Of a stretch of 58,830 nucleotides of DNA, positions 43,118-51,865 are shown one piece after another (within the stretch, counting starts at the first letter, position 1; every line of letters begins with the position of its first letter). This DNA is from Halobacteriales archaeon QS_8_69_26 (GTDB taxonomy: Archaea > Halobacteriota > Halobacteria > Halobacteriales > SW-7-71-33): the NCBI GenBank assembly GCA_003023195.1, contig PXRX01000035.1, positions 1 to 58,830 on the forward strand, given 5' to 3'. The notes under the pieces are model-generated. The model saw only the letters and a program-made list of their open reading frames with translations, did not search any database and had not been told where the DNA came from. The translations under genes and the position numbers were made by a program.

Positions 43118-44647
43118 TCACCGTCCGTCGTCGGCCCACTCGCCCTGGAACATCGCCCGTAGCCCCGCCTTCCGGGTGAGGGATCCGACGACCCGGCGGG
43201 TCGCTGGCGCCGGAAGGTCGGTGTACAGGAAGTAGCCGTTCGACAGTTGCGTCGCCGCGGTCATCTCGGTCCCGTCGGGGTGGACCGGTGCACGGTTGAG
43301 GATCGCACGCCCCGGGGTGTCCTCCGGTCCCCACGGCGGGTCCAGCCGCGAGTCGAGGCCGCGCTGTTCGAAGAGGTACTCCACCGCCTGGGCCATTGCC
43401 CCTTCTGGTGTGCCGTGTCCCACCGCCCCGACGGAGGCGCTGTCGTCGAAGAAGCGGACGACGTACTCGCCGCCGTCGTCCGACTCCCGGCTCACGTCGG
43501 CCGCTTCACCGTCGGATCGGTGGCTCGCGTCCTCCCCGTCAGATCCGCGGCTCACGTCGCCATCTCCCCCAGACCGGCTCTTCGCCTCCGTTCGCCCGTC
43601 GTCCGTCCTGCCCGGGGCGGATCCGGCTCCCGCGCTTCGCGCTCCCGGGTCCGCTCGCTCCGCCGGGTCCCGTTCCGGGGCCGTCCCGGACCCGGCGGCG
43701 TTCCGGGCCGTCGCGTCCTCTTCCCCGGCCGGTTCGTCGGCGTCCGGGTCGCCCTCGGCGGGATCCGTGGCCGCGCCGTCCTCCGGGGCGTCGCCGTGCT
43801 CGTCGCTGCCCCGGCCGGCGACGGCGGTCTCCGGGTGGGCACCCGTCGAGAGCGCGTCGACGACGCGGTCGACGAACGCCTCGCCGGCGGCCGCGAGTTC
43901 GCCGTCGAGATCGGCCCCGGCCTCGTCGGCGATGGCGGCGGCGACGCCCTCGACGGCCGCCTCGCGGTCCGCGGAGAGTTCCTCGGCCACGGCCCGGCGG
44001 CGCTCCCGTCGCTCCCGCAGGCGCCGGTGCCGTGCCCCTGCACGGCTGTAGTGGGCCAGCGGCGAGGGATCCTCGGCCAGGTCGGCCAGGTCCAGGGTCA
44101 CCCGTTCGACGTCGTCCCCGCGCCGCCCGAGGAGGACGTACGACCGGCCGTTCGTCGCCAGTCCCACGTCCACGCCGGCGGCCGCCATCGCCGCCTCGAG
44201 GTCCCCGACGGTCGCCCGGTCGACCGGTTCGCCGGCCGCCCCCGTCGCGAGTAACACCGCCGGCTCCCCGTCAAGGCAGAGCGCGTAGTCGACGGTCAAC
44301 GCCGCCGGCGGATCGGCGGTGCCGGCCCCCGCGTTCGCGCCATCGTCGGCGTCTGCGTCCTCCGGTCCGTCCTCCACACCATCCGCGTCGTCTCCGGTGG
44401 GATCACTGCCGGCGCTTTCGCTCCCCTCGTCTTCCTCCCGGTTCTCGTTCGTCCGCTCGCCCCCGGATCCCGCCGGCGGCCGGACGCCGTATTCCACGAC
44501 GATCTCCGGGCCGTGGATCTCCCACCCGAGCGCCTTCAGCAGGGGCAGGACGACCCTGAGTTCGGTCGTTCGGGTCGACATCTCCGACGACCCCGAGAGT
44601 CGCTCGCGGGCGCCGTCCACGAACGCCTCGAAGTCCGCCTCGTCCAT
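43118..44647 (-). CDS. HsdR_N/PD-(D/E)XK-like protein with an eroded nuclease motif and a novel C-terminal domain
   Basis: A 509-residue protein. The start (MDEADFEAFVDGARERLSG and TRTTELRVVLPLLKALGWEI) is the opening of type I restriction R-subunit/HsdR_N-like nuclease domains. The core strand VDYALCLDGEPAVLLATG aligns with the PD-(D/E)XK site, but the expected E-x-K after the second strand is missing, so catalysis is doubtful. Two acidic low-complexity stretches (about 70-115 and 280-390) flank a helical middle. The last 110 residues (VVRFFDDSASVGAVGHGTPE and PGRAILNRAPVHPDGTEM) form a separate conserved-looking domain I do not recognise. No helicase or methylase lies nearby. Confidence 0.7.
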   Translation of the reverse strand: MDEADFEAFVDGARERLSGSSEMSTRTTELRVVLPLLKALGWEIHGPEIVVEYGVRPPAGSGGERTNENREEDEGSESAGSDPTGDDADGVEDGPEDADADDGANAGAGTADPPAALTVDYALCLDGEPAVLLATGAAGEPVDRATVGDLEAAMAAAGVDVGLATNGRSYVLLGRRGDDVERVTLDLADLAEDPSPLAHYSRAGARHRRLRERRERRRAVAEELSADREAAVEGVAAAIADEAGADLDGELAAAGEAFVDRVVDALSTGAHPETAVAGRGSDEHGDAPEDGAATDPAEGDPDADEPAGEEDATARNAAGSGTAPERDPAERADPGARSAGAGSAPGRTDDGRTEAKSRSGGDGDVSRGSDGEDASHRSDGEAADVSRESDDGGEYVVRFFDDSASVGAVGHGTPEGAMAQAVEYLFEQRGLDSRLDPPWGPEDTPGRAILNRAPVHPDGTEMTAATQLSNGYFLYTDLPAPATRRVVGSLTRKAGLRAMFQGEWADDGR

Positions 44648-44883
44648 CGGCACCCGGTAGGGGATCGGGGGGCTTGTACCTTTGCTCCGGGGTCGCTGCG
44701 GGGTAGAATCGCCCTGCGCGAGCCCGACAGGTAGGATCACCGATAGTTCCCCGGTGGGATCGTCCGATAAAAAATCCCCGCATCGCGGATCCGCGAGTAC
44801 GCCCTCCGTACCGCAAGCGGGCGGCGGAATCGGCGGGATCGCCCCGTTCCCAGTGTTACTACGTTTGATAATCGGCGGAGAGG

Positions 44884-44890
44884 TTTTATA
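44884..44890 (+). promoter_or_regulatory. TATA box of the transducer gene
   Basis: TTTTATA lies 26-32 bases before ATG 44916, again the leaderless spacing. Confidence 0.65.
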
Positions 44891-44915
44891 CTTGGGTAGG
44901 TACGGATTCAGGCGT

Positions 44916-47900
44916 ATGGCAGGGGCCCTACGGCGATTGATTCCGGACTTCATCCGCCGGAGCTACGTTCTCAAGTTCGGGATCACACTCTTGATCCTCG
45001 GACTGTCGATCGGCGCGATCGGCTTCGTGGGGACGGACCTGATCCGGGACCAGGTTACCGACAACGTGAACAACGACCTCGGTGCCAGTTCGACCCAGGA
45101 GGCACAGACCTTCCAGAACTGGCACGAGCGCAACAAGCTGGTGGTACAGAACCTCGCGGACTCGGGACCGGCCCAGAGTGGGAACTCGTTCCGCATGCAG
45201 GAGTTCATAGACCAGCGGATGCGAAACCCACAGGCGATACCAGACGGGAAGGAGATCCACTACGTCGACGTGGATAACGACGCCGTCGTCGCCAGTTCCG
45301 ACGGGGACCTCAACGACACCACGCCGCTGTCGGAAGTCGACAAGCCGTGGGCCGAACGGCTCATTGACGCGTCGCCGATGGGCGAGGCCCCGACGGGGAC
45401 GATCGTCTTCCCCGGCCACGAGACCGAGGACGGCACTCCGGTCCTGACCTACGGTCAGCGGCCCGAGGGCGTCAGTTCGTTCGTGGTCGTCTACGAGGTC
45501 GACCTGAGCGCCTACCAGAGCGGGGTTCACGACCCGGAGCGCGGCACCTTCGTCTACATCGTGGACAACTCCCAGATGGGGGAGGAGTCCGGACAGATCA
45601 TCTACGACTCGAACGGGTCGCGCTTCTTCGACACCTACGAGGACCAGGGACTCCTCCAGCAGTCCCGGGACTCCCCCGCCAACGCCCAGCCGAGTGACCG
45701 CGTCGAGGGGCCCTTCGAGACCAACGAACGCCTGCGGGCTTCCGTCCCGCCCGGCTACGGTGAGTCCGAGTACGTGGCGTCGTTCGCCAGGGTCCCTACC
45801 ACCGACTACACCGTCATCGTCTACACCCCCCGGTCGGAGTCCTACGGGTTCGTCACCCAGATATCGCGGTTCGGTACCCTCGCCACGCTCGCGGGGGTGT
45901 TACTGATCGGTATCGTCGGCGCCGTCCTCGGGCGTAACACCGCCGCCGCCATCGACCGCTTGCGCAAGAAGAGCGAGGCGATGGAGCAGGGGAACCTCGA
46001 CGTCGACTTCGAACACGACCGGATCGACAACATCGGCCGCCTGTACGACGGCATGGCGAGCATGCGCGACGCCCTGCGTAACCAGATCATGGAGGCGCGC
46101 CAGGCCCGGGAGGAGGCCGAACTCGCCCGGGAGCAGGCCGAGGAGACCTCCCGGCACCTCCAGGCCAAGGCCAACGAGTACCGCGACGTGATGCAGGCGG
46201 TCGCGGCCGGCGACCTCGGCCAGCGGATGCGCCCCTCCGAGCGCAACGAGGCCATGCAGGAGATCGCCGAGGAGTTCAACGCGATGATCGCCGAGATCGA
46301 GGCCACCATCACCCAGCTGAAGGACTTCGCGAACGAGGTGGCCACCTCCTCCGAGGAAGTGACCGCCAGTTCCGAGGAGGTCCGGTCCGCGAGCCAGCAG
46401 GTGACCCAGTCCATCCAGGAGATCTCCGAGGGCGCCGAGCGCCAGAACGACTCCCTGCAGTCCGTCTCCCGGGAGATGTCCGGCCTCTCGACGACCGTCG
46501 AGGAGATCGCCTCCCTCTCGAACGAGGTGGCCGACCTCTCCGAGCGGACCGCCGAGACCGGCCGCCGGGGCCGGGACGCCGCACAGGACGCCATCACCGG
46601 GATGAACCGGATCGAGGAGGAGAGCGAACAGGCCGTCGAGCAGATCGAGACTCTCGACGAGGAGATGGCCCAGATCGACGAACTGATCGAGTTCATCACC
46701 GACGTCGCCAACCAGACGAACATGCTGGCGCTGAACGCCAACATCGAGGCGTCCCGCGCCGGCTCCGGCGGCGACGCCGAGGGGTTCGCCGTGGTCGCGA
46801 ACGAGGTGAAGGAACTGGCCGAGGAGACCAAGCAGGCCGCCGAGGACATTGAGCAGCGCCTGGAGCGCATCCAGGACCAGACGGAGGACACCGTCGAGTC
46901 GGTCCGGACCACCGGCCAGCGGATCGCCGAGCACACCGACTCCGTCCGCAACGCCGTCGAGGCACTCGACGAGATCGCGGGCTACGCCCAGGAGACCAAC
47001 ACCGGTGTCCAGGAGATCAGCGCCGCGACCGAGGAACAGGCCGCCAGTACCGAGGAGGTCGTGGCGATGGTCGACGAGGCCGCGACCATCTCCGAGCGGA
47101 CCTCCCGCGAGGCCGAGAACGTGGCCGCGGCCGCCGAGGAGCAGACCACCGCGATGACCGAGGTGTCCGACAGCGCCTCGGACCTCTCACAGCAGGCCAG
47201 CCGCCTCAGCGAGGCGCTGGACCGCTTCGAGACCGGCGGCGGCGAGGCCCCATCGTCCCCCGAACCCGGCGACGAGGGCGTTCCCGACGTCGCCGAGGAC
47301 TTCGCCGAAGGGATCGAGGCCGAGGACCTGGCCGCCGAGTTCGACGACGAGGCCCTCGCCGACCCCGAGGAGTACGCCGAGGCGGCCGCCGAGGACCTCT
47401 CCGAGGGGACCGCCGACCCCGGAGGGGCGGACGACGCCCCGGTCGCCGACCTCGCCGACGACGTCGGGGAGGTGTCGCCGGCGGGCGAGGGGGCGTCGCC
47501 CCCGGACGAGGTGGACGAGACCGAACTCGACGAGACCCCGCCGGCCGATCCCGAGGAGGTGGTCGAGGAACTCGACGAGACCCCGCCCGCCGACCCCGGC
47601 GAGGAGGACCTCACCGAGGAGTCGGCCGATCCCGGCGCCGAGGAACTCGCCGAGGCGTTCGACGACGCCCCGCTCGACTCCGAGGAGCCCGACGCCGGCT
47701 TCGACGAGTTCTCCCGGGAGATCCCCGAGGACGACGCCGCCGAATCGGACGCCGCGAGCGAGACCGACGGGACGGACGCCGCCGAGGCGTCCGACGGGGC
47801 CCCCGATGCCGGACCCGACGCGCCGGACGAGAGCGGGGCCGATCCCGGGTCGTCCGACGCCGCGGAAGTGCCCGACGCCGCCGAGGACGGATCACCCGAC

Positions 47901-48167
47901 ATCCCCGAGGACGGATCACCCGACGTCCCCGGGGACGCACCCGACGACGGGGAGACGCCCGCCGGGATCGCCGACCTGGCCGCCGACGACATCGACGCGA
48001 GCGACGAACCCGGTGACGGCGAGACGCTGGGCGGGACCGAACCCGCCACCTTCGGCGAGGTGTCCGACGAGGACGAGGAGACCCCGGACCCGGACGAGGA
48101 CGACATGTTCTCGTTCGCCGACGACGGCGGGGCCGAGGAGCAACCCCGCGAGGGCGACGACGACTGA
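44916..48167 (+). CDS. Methyl-accepting chemotaxis transducer (Htr) with a long acidic tail
   Basis: A 1083-residue transducer. TM1 is near 18-40 and TM2 near 325-345, enclosing an extracellular sensor domain of about 280 residues of dCache-like size. HAMP and coiled coils follow. The signalling tip is near 590-620 (DVANQTNMLALNANIEASRA), where CheA/CheW bind. The MCP domain ends about residue 770 (RLSEALDRFETGGG). A further 310 residues are Asp/Glu/Pro/Ala low complexity with repeats such as ELDETPPADP. Such a long tail is unusual for transducers. It converges on the che operon, so it probably signals to that pathway. Ligand unknown. Confidence 0.92.
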   Translation: MAGALRRLIPDFIRRSYVLKFGITLLILGLSIGAIGFVGTDLIRDQVTDNVNNDLGASSTQEAQTFQNWHERNKLVVQNLADSGPAQSGNSFRMQEFIDQRMRNPQAIPDGKEIHYVDVDNDAVVASSDGDLNDTTPLSEVDKPWAERLIDASPMGEAPTGTIVFPGHETEDGTPVLTYGQRPEGVSSFVVVYEVDLSAYQSGVHDPERGTFVYIVDNSQMGEESGQIIYDSNGSRFFDTYEDQGLLQQSRDSPANAQPSDRVEGPFETNERLRASVPPGYGESEYVASFARVPTTDYTVIVYTPRSESYGFVTQISRFGTLATLAGVLLIGIVGAVLGRNTAAAIDRLRKKSEAMEQGNLDVDFEHDRIDNIGRLYDGMASMRDALRNQIMEARQAREEAELAREQAEETSRHLQAKANEYRDVMQAVAAGDLGQRMRPSERNEAMQEIAEEFNAMIAEIEATITQLKDFANEVATSSEEVTASSEEVRSASQQVTQSIQEISEGAERQNDSLQSVSREMSGLSTTVEEIASLSNEVADLSERTAETGRRGRDAAQDAITGMNRIEEESEQAVEQIETLDEEMAQIDELIEFITDVANQTNMLALNANIEASRAGSGGDAEGFAVVANEVKELAEETKQAAEDIEQRLERIQDQTEDTVESVRTTGQRIAEHTDSVRNAVEALDEIAGYAQETNTGVQEISAATEEQAASTEEVVAMVDEAATISERTSREAENVAAAAEEQTTAMTEVSDSASDLSQQASRLSEALDRFETGGGEAPSSPEPGDEGVPDVAEDFAEGIEAEDLAAEFDDEALADPEEYAEAAAEDLSEGTADPGGADDAPVADLADDVGEVSPAGEGASPPDEVDETELDETPPADPEEVVEELDETPPADPGEEDLTEESADPGAEELAEAFDDAPLDSEEPDAGFDEFSREIPEDDAAESDAASETDGTDAAEASDGAPDAGPDAPDESGADPGSSDAAEVPDAAEDGSPDIPEDGSPDVPGDAPDDGETPAGIADLAADDIDASDEPGDGETLGGTEPATFGEVSDEDEETPDPDEDDMFSFADDGGAEEQPREGDDD

Positions 48168-48242
48168 TCGACGCCCCGCTACGCCGAATTTTCCGAGGAC
48201 GTTCGGTTCCGGACCGAGGGTCGGCCAGTCCCGGGGCCGCGG

Positions 48243-49052
48243 TCACTCGCGGCGGTAGATCCGCAACTCGGCGTCGAGGACGGCGAACTCGTGGCGCAGT
48301 TCGGTGGGGATGGTCTCGGCCTTTCCGATCACGAGGTAGCCCCCGGGCCGGAGCGACCGCTTCACGTTCTCCAGGACCGGTCGCTTGTAGTCGCCGTCGA
48401 TGTAGATGAAGAGGTTCCGGCAGATGACCAGGTCCACGTCGGACTTGGGCGGGTCCCGGATCAGGTCGTGGTGCTCGAAGGTGACGTTGTCCTTCAGGGA
48501 CTCGCGGATCCGGAACTCGTCGCCGTCCCGGTCGACGTAGCGGTGGTAGTTCGAGAGGAAGCGGAGTTGCTCGTCGATGTCGATGGTCCGGGTGGTCTCG
48601 TAGACGCCCTCCCGGGCCGACCGGAGCGCGGAGTCGTTGATGTCGGTGGCCCGGATGTCGACCGTGTCGGCCTCGGTGCGGGGGTCGTCGCGGGCGAGCA
48701 TCGCCAGCGAGTACGGCTCCCGGCCGTCGGCACAGCCGGCCGACCAGGCGCTGACCCGGCGGTTCTCGTCGGTCAACTCCCGGAGGATGTCCCGGACCCC
48801 CTCCCAGACGTCGGGGTTGCGGAAGAACCCGGTGACGTTGATGGCGAGTGCGTCCAGCAGCGCCACGTGCTCGTCGGGGTCGTCCTCCAGCACCGCGAGG
48901 TACTCGGAGTAGCTCTGGGTCCCCCGGCGGCGCATGCGGGAGGCGAACCGCCGCTTCAGGTAGGAGTCGTTGTAGTGGCTGGTCGCGAAGTCGAGTTCGT
49001 CCTCGACGAACGCCGTGAGGCGCTCGAACGAGTCACCCTCGGTCTCGCTCAC
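48243..49052 (-). CDS. cheR: CheR chemoreceptor methyltransferase
   Basis: A 269-residue protein that methylates glutamates on transducers using S-adenosylmethionine. The N-terminal helical domain (1-80; FATSHYNDSYLKRR) is followed by the catalytic domain with WSAGCADGREPYSLAM, DIRATDINDSAL, FEHHDLIRDPP and VDLVICRNLFIY. The GTG start at 49052 overlaps the cheD stop by GTGA. Last gene of the cheC-cheC-cheD-cheR operon. Confidence 0.95.
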   Translation of the reverse strand: MSETEGDSFERLTAFVEDELDFATSHYNDSYLKRRFASRMRRRGTQSYSEYLAVLEDDPDEHVALLDALAINVTGFFRNPDVWEGVRDILRELTDENRRVSAWSAGCADGREPYSLAMLARDDPRTEADTVDIRATDINDSALRSAREGVYETTRTIDIDEQLRFLSNYHRYVDRDGDEFRIRESLKDNVTFEHHDLIRDPPKSDVDLVICRNLFIYIDGDYKRPVLENVKRSLRPGGYLVIGKAETIPTELRHEFAVLDAELRIYRRE

Positions 49053-49570
49053 AGTTCCGTCGGCGGCCCGTTCCCGTCGGGGGTCTTGATCGACAGCGCG
49101 CCCGATCCGGCGTCGAACTCGACCGTGCGGCCGCGGTCGCCGCCGACGTCCTCGGCGACGAGCGGAACCCCGAGTTTGTCGAGTTCCTCGCGGGCGGCCT
49201 CGACGTTGCGCTTGCCGACGCCCTCCTCGAAGCTGTCGAACTCGAACATGTCCGAGCCGCCGGCTATCTTGGCCTCGACGGCGGTGTAGTCGCCGCCCAT
49301 CTCGACTATCTGCCGGAGCATTGTTCGGATGGCGGTGTCGGCGAACTTGCCGGGCTTGCGGTCGCTGTCGTCCCGTTCGTCGCCGCTCGGCAGCATGACG
49401 TGGGCGAGGCCGCCGATCCCGGCACCGGGGTCCCAGAGGGCGATCGCCAGGCACGACCCCAGGCCGTAGGACTTCATGGTCTCGTTCCCGTCGCTGACGG
49501 CGAACTCGGAGATGCCGACCCGGAGCGGGTCGGTGGTCGGCGTCCCCGGTTCCGTTCCGTACGTTTTCAT
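49049..49570 (-). CDS. cheD: CheD chemoreceptor glutamine deamidase
   Basis: A 173-residue CheD, which deamidates receptor glutamines and interacts with CheC. The catalytic Cys and His are present in YGLGSCLAIAL and GLAHVMLPSG, with the family Thr-containing segment FADTAIRTML. Coupled to cheR. The start MKTYGTEPG is the only Met near the expected position. Confidence 0.95.
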   Translation of the reverse strand: MKTYGTEPGTPTTDPLRVGISEFAVSDGNETMKSYGLGSCLAIALWDPGAGIGGLAHVMLPSGDERDDSDRKPGKFADTAIRTMLRQIVEMGGDYTAVEAKIAGGSDMFEFDSFEEGVGKRNVEAAREELDKLGVPLVAEDVGGDRGRTVEFDAGSGALSIKTPDGNGPPTEL

Positions 49571-49645
49571 CGTCTCACAGCCCCTCTGTGGGTCGTAACG
49601 TCGTGCGTTGTCTTAACGTGCATGGTGGCTGGTGTCGTCGTCGGG

Positions 49646-50977
49646 CTACAGGTCGGATTCGATCTCGTCGGGGTCGGGGTCGGGTTCGTCGACCGTCTCG
49701 ACGTCCTCGTCGCCGTCGACCGGGAACTCGGCGGTGGTCGGGGCCTCGCCGACGCGCGCGACGTCGAGGTCGTCCAGCGCCCGCATCAGGTCCTCCTCGT
49801 CGGGGATCGCAAAGATGTCGCAGTCGATGTCGGCGTCGGCCGCCCGGATCCGGGTGTCGAACACGAACGCGTACTCCTGGTTCTCCCCGAGGTTGATGAC
49901 GATGGGGTCGATGGCTGCCGACCCCGCGTCGTGGATGAACTCGGGCGTGGAGTGGTCGATGGTCGTGTCCAGGACGTTCGCCCACCCGTCGAGCATCCCC
50001 GAGGTCATGATGTTGCCGAGTTCCTGGAGGGCGCTCTGTCCCATCTCGCTCAACCCGTCGTCGCCGTCGCCCGCGCCCGGCATCATCGCCTCCGCGATGT
50101 GTTCGGCCGAGTCCTCGTCGAACATCAACACCAGGTAGCCCGAGGGCGTCCCGTCGAACTCGAAGGCGATGCCGACCAGCATCTCGTCTGCCACCTCCTC
50201 GGCGATGGCCTCAAGCGAGACGAAGTTCAGTCGCCGGATGTCGATCTCGGTCTCGATCCCGGTCAGGGTGGTGATGTTGTCGGCGGCCTCCTCGGCCCCC
50301 TGTTCGGCCATCCGGTCGAACCCCTCTAGCTTGTCGTAGTCGATGGCGGCGGCGTCGTCCTCCCGCCGGCGTTCGACCAGCGAGGAGATGGACTCGTGTT
50401 CCGGGAAGAAGTAGTGCGAGAAGCCCACCTCCGTGCCGACGGCCTCGATGTTCGACCGGAACAGCACCACGAAGTCGTCCTCGTCGGGCGCGGTCGGCAG
50501 GTGGCCGATGAAGTCCGCCGCCGACTCGCCGGTGACGAACTCCGGCGGCGAGAGGTCGATGACCGTCTCCAGGACGTCGGCCCAGCCGTCGATGAACCCG
50601 CTGTTCATTATCTGGCCGACCTCGGTCATCGCGGAGGTGTTCAACTCGTCGAACTCGTCGGTGGCGCCCATGCTGTCGGGCACGAGCGTCGAGACGATCC
50701 GGAGGGCGTTCTCCCGGTCGAACACCACCATCGAGGACCCCTCGAGGCCGTCCTCGGTGTCGACGCGGACGCCGACCTTCGCTCTGCCGTCGTCGAACTC
50801 GGCGGCGACCTCGGACCCGCGGACGAAGTTCAGGCGGGTCACGCCGACCCTGGTGTCGACGCCGGTCATGTGGGTGAGGCGGCCGGCGGCCAGGCCGGCG
50901 CCCTCGCTGGCCATCCGGTAGAAGGTCCCCAGGGCGTTGACGTCCAGTTCCATGGTGTCCGCCGTGCTCGGGGTCAT
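49646..50977 (-). CDS. cheC: Double CheC (CheC-CheC fusion) phosphatase-like protein
   Basis: A 443-residue protein with two CheC domains. Each has the D/S-x3-E-x2-N helix signature: SAMTEVGQIMNSGFIDGWAD in the first and SALQELGNIMTSGMLDGWAN in the second. CheC dephosphorylates CheY-P and regulates CheD. Both domains keep the Glu and Asn of the signature. The C-terminal 30 residues are acidic and disordered. ATG 50977 overlaps the preceding cheC stop by ATGA. Confidence 0.88.
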   Translation of the reverse strand: MTPSTADTMELDVNALGTFYRMASEGAGLAAGRLTHMTGVDTRVGVTRLNFVRGSEVAAEFDDGRAKVGVRVDTEDGLEGSSMVVFDRENALRIVSTLVPDSMGATDEFDELNTSAMTEVGQIMNSGFIDGWADVLETVIDLSPPEFVTGESAADFIGHLPTAPDEDDFVVLFRSNIEAVGTEVGFSHYFFPEHESISSLVERRREDDAAAIDYDKLEGFDRMAEQGAEEAADNITTLTGIETEIDIRRLNFVSLEAIAEEVADEMLVGIAFEFDGTPSGYLVLMFDEDSAEHIAEAMMPGAGDGDDGLSEMGQSALQELGNIMTSGMLDGWANVLDTTIDHSTPEFIHDAGSAAIDPIVINLGENQEYAFVFDTRIRAADADIDCDIFAIPDEEDLMRALDDLDVARVGEAPTTAEFPVDGDEDVETVDEPDPDPDEIESDL

Positions 50978-51588
50978 GCGGGCGTGGCTTCGATGTTGTT
51001 GACCATCGTGACGAACTCTTCCAGGTCCGGGAAGGCGTAGATCTCGGCCTCGATCTGGTGTCGGGGGACGTTCAGGCTGGAGTCGAAGAACAGCGCCAGG
51101 TCCTGCCCGCCGAGTTCGGCGGTCCGCTCGACGATTTCGGCGAGCGGTGCGTACACGAGTTGTGGCGTGGCGGTGTCGATGGTCGTTCCGAGCACGTCGG
51201 CCCAGCCGGTGATGAACCCGTTGCCCATCATCATCCCCAGTTCCTCGACGGCCGAGCGAGCCATCTCGCCCGACACCGAGGAGAGGTCGTCGACCATGTC
51301 CGACAGCATCAGGGCCGTTATCTTCTGGGCGCTCTCCTCGGGGAACAGGATGAGGATGTGCCCGTGGGGCGTCTCGAGCAGGCGGATCCGGACGCCGACC
51401 CGCTTGCCCTCCTCTAGCTGTGAGGTGATGTCGTCGACGTCGACGAAGTTGGTCTTCGTGACCTCCATCCGGGCGTCCTCGCCCGTCAGCTTGCTCATGT
51501 TCTCGGCGACGCCGTTGGTCCCGACCTTCGCCATCTCGTTGACGAAGCTCAGCTTGCGGATGTCTACCTTCAGGGCGTCCGAACTCAT
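50974..51588 (-). CDS. cheC: CheC CheY-P phosphatase
   Basis: A 204-residue single CheC protein. Signature SAVEELGMMMGNGFITGWAD shows the catalytic Glu and Asn pattern in one helix; the second, symmetrical site (DLALFFDSSLN region) is less clear. ATG 51588 (MSSDALKVDIRKLSF) begins just after a GAGGAAAC-like purine stretch. First gene of the four-gene che operon. cheA, cheY, cheB and cheW are not in the window. Confidence 0.88.
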   Translation of the reverse strand: MSSDALKVDIRKLSFVNEMAKVGTNGVAENMSKLTGEDARMEVTKTNFVDVDDITSQLEEGKRVGVRIRLLETPHGHILILFPEESAQKITALMLSDMVDDLSSVSGEMARSAVEELGMMMGNGFITGWADVLGTTIDTATPQLVYAPLAEIVERTAELGGQDLALFFDSSLNVPRHQIEAEIYAFPDLEEFVTMVNNIEATPA

Positions 51589-51865
51589 CGTTTCCTCCGT
51601 CCGGTCTCCGTCGAGGGGCGATTGCGGGCCAGCGACGGGTGCCATGCCCCGTCCAGTCGACGATACGGCCGCCTTCCCTCGCCTGACATAGTACCAATTA
51701 GCGTCACGTCGGTCATAAGCACTTGGGTGGGGCACCAAATAACGAACGGCCGATCCTAGGGCGCACCTACGAACCGGTAGCGGTGGTTTACTCCTCGGAC
51801 CGGGGGGTCACGGACCGCGAGAGTCGGGAAACCGGGGGATCACCGCCATCCGGTGGAAGGGGGAG

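Noticed and set aside
43118..44647. Active type I restriction enzyme
   Set aside because: No helicase domain, no HsdM or HsdS gene nearby, and the nuclease motif is incomplete.
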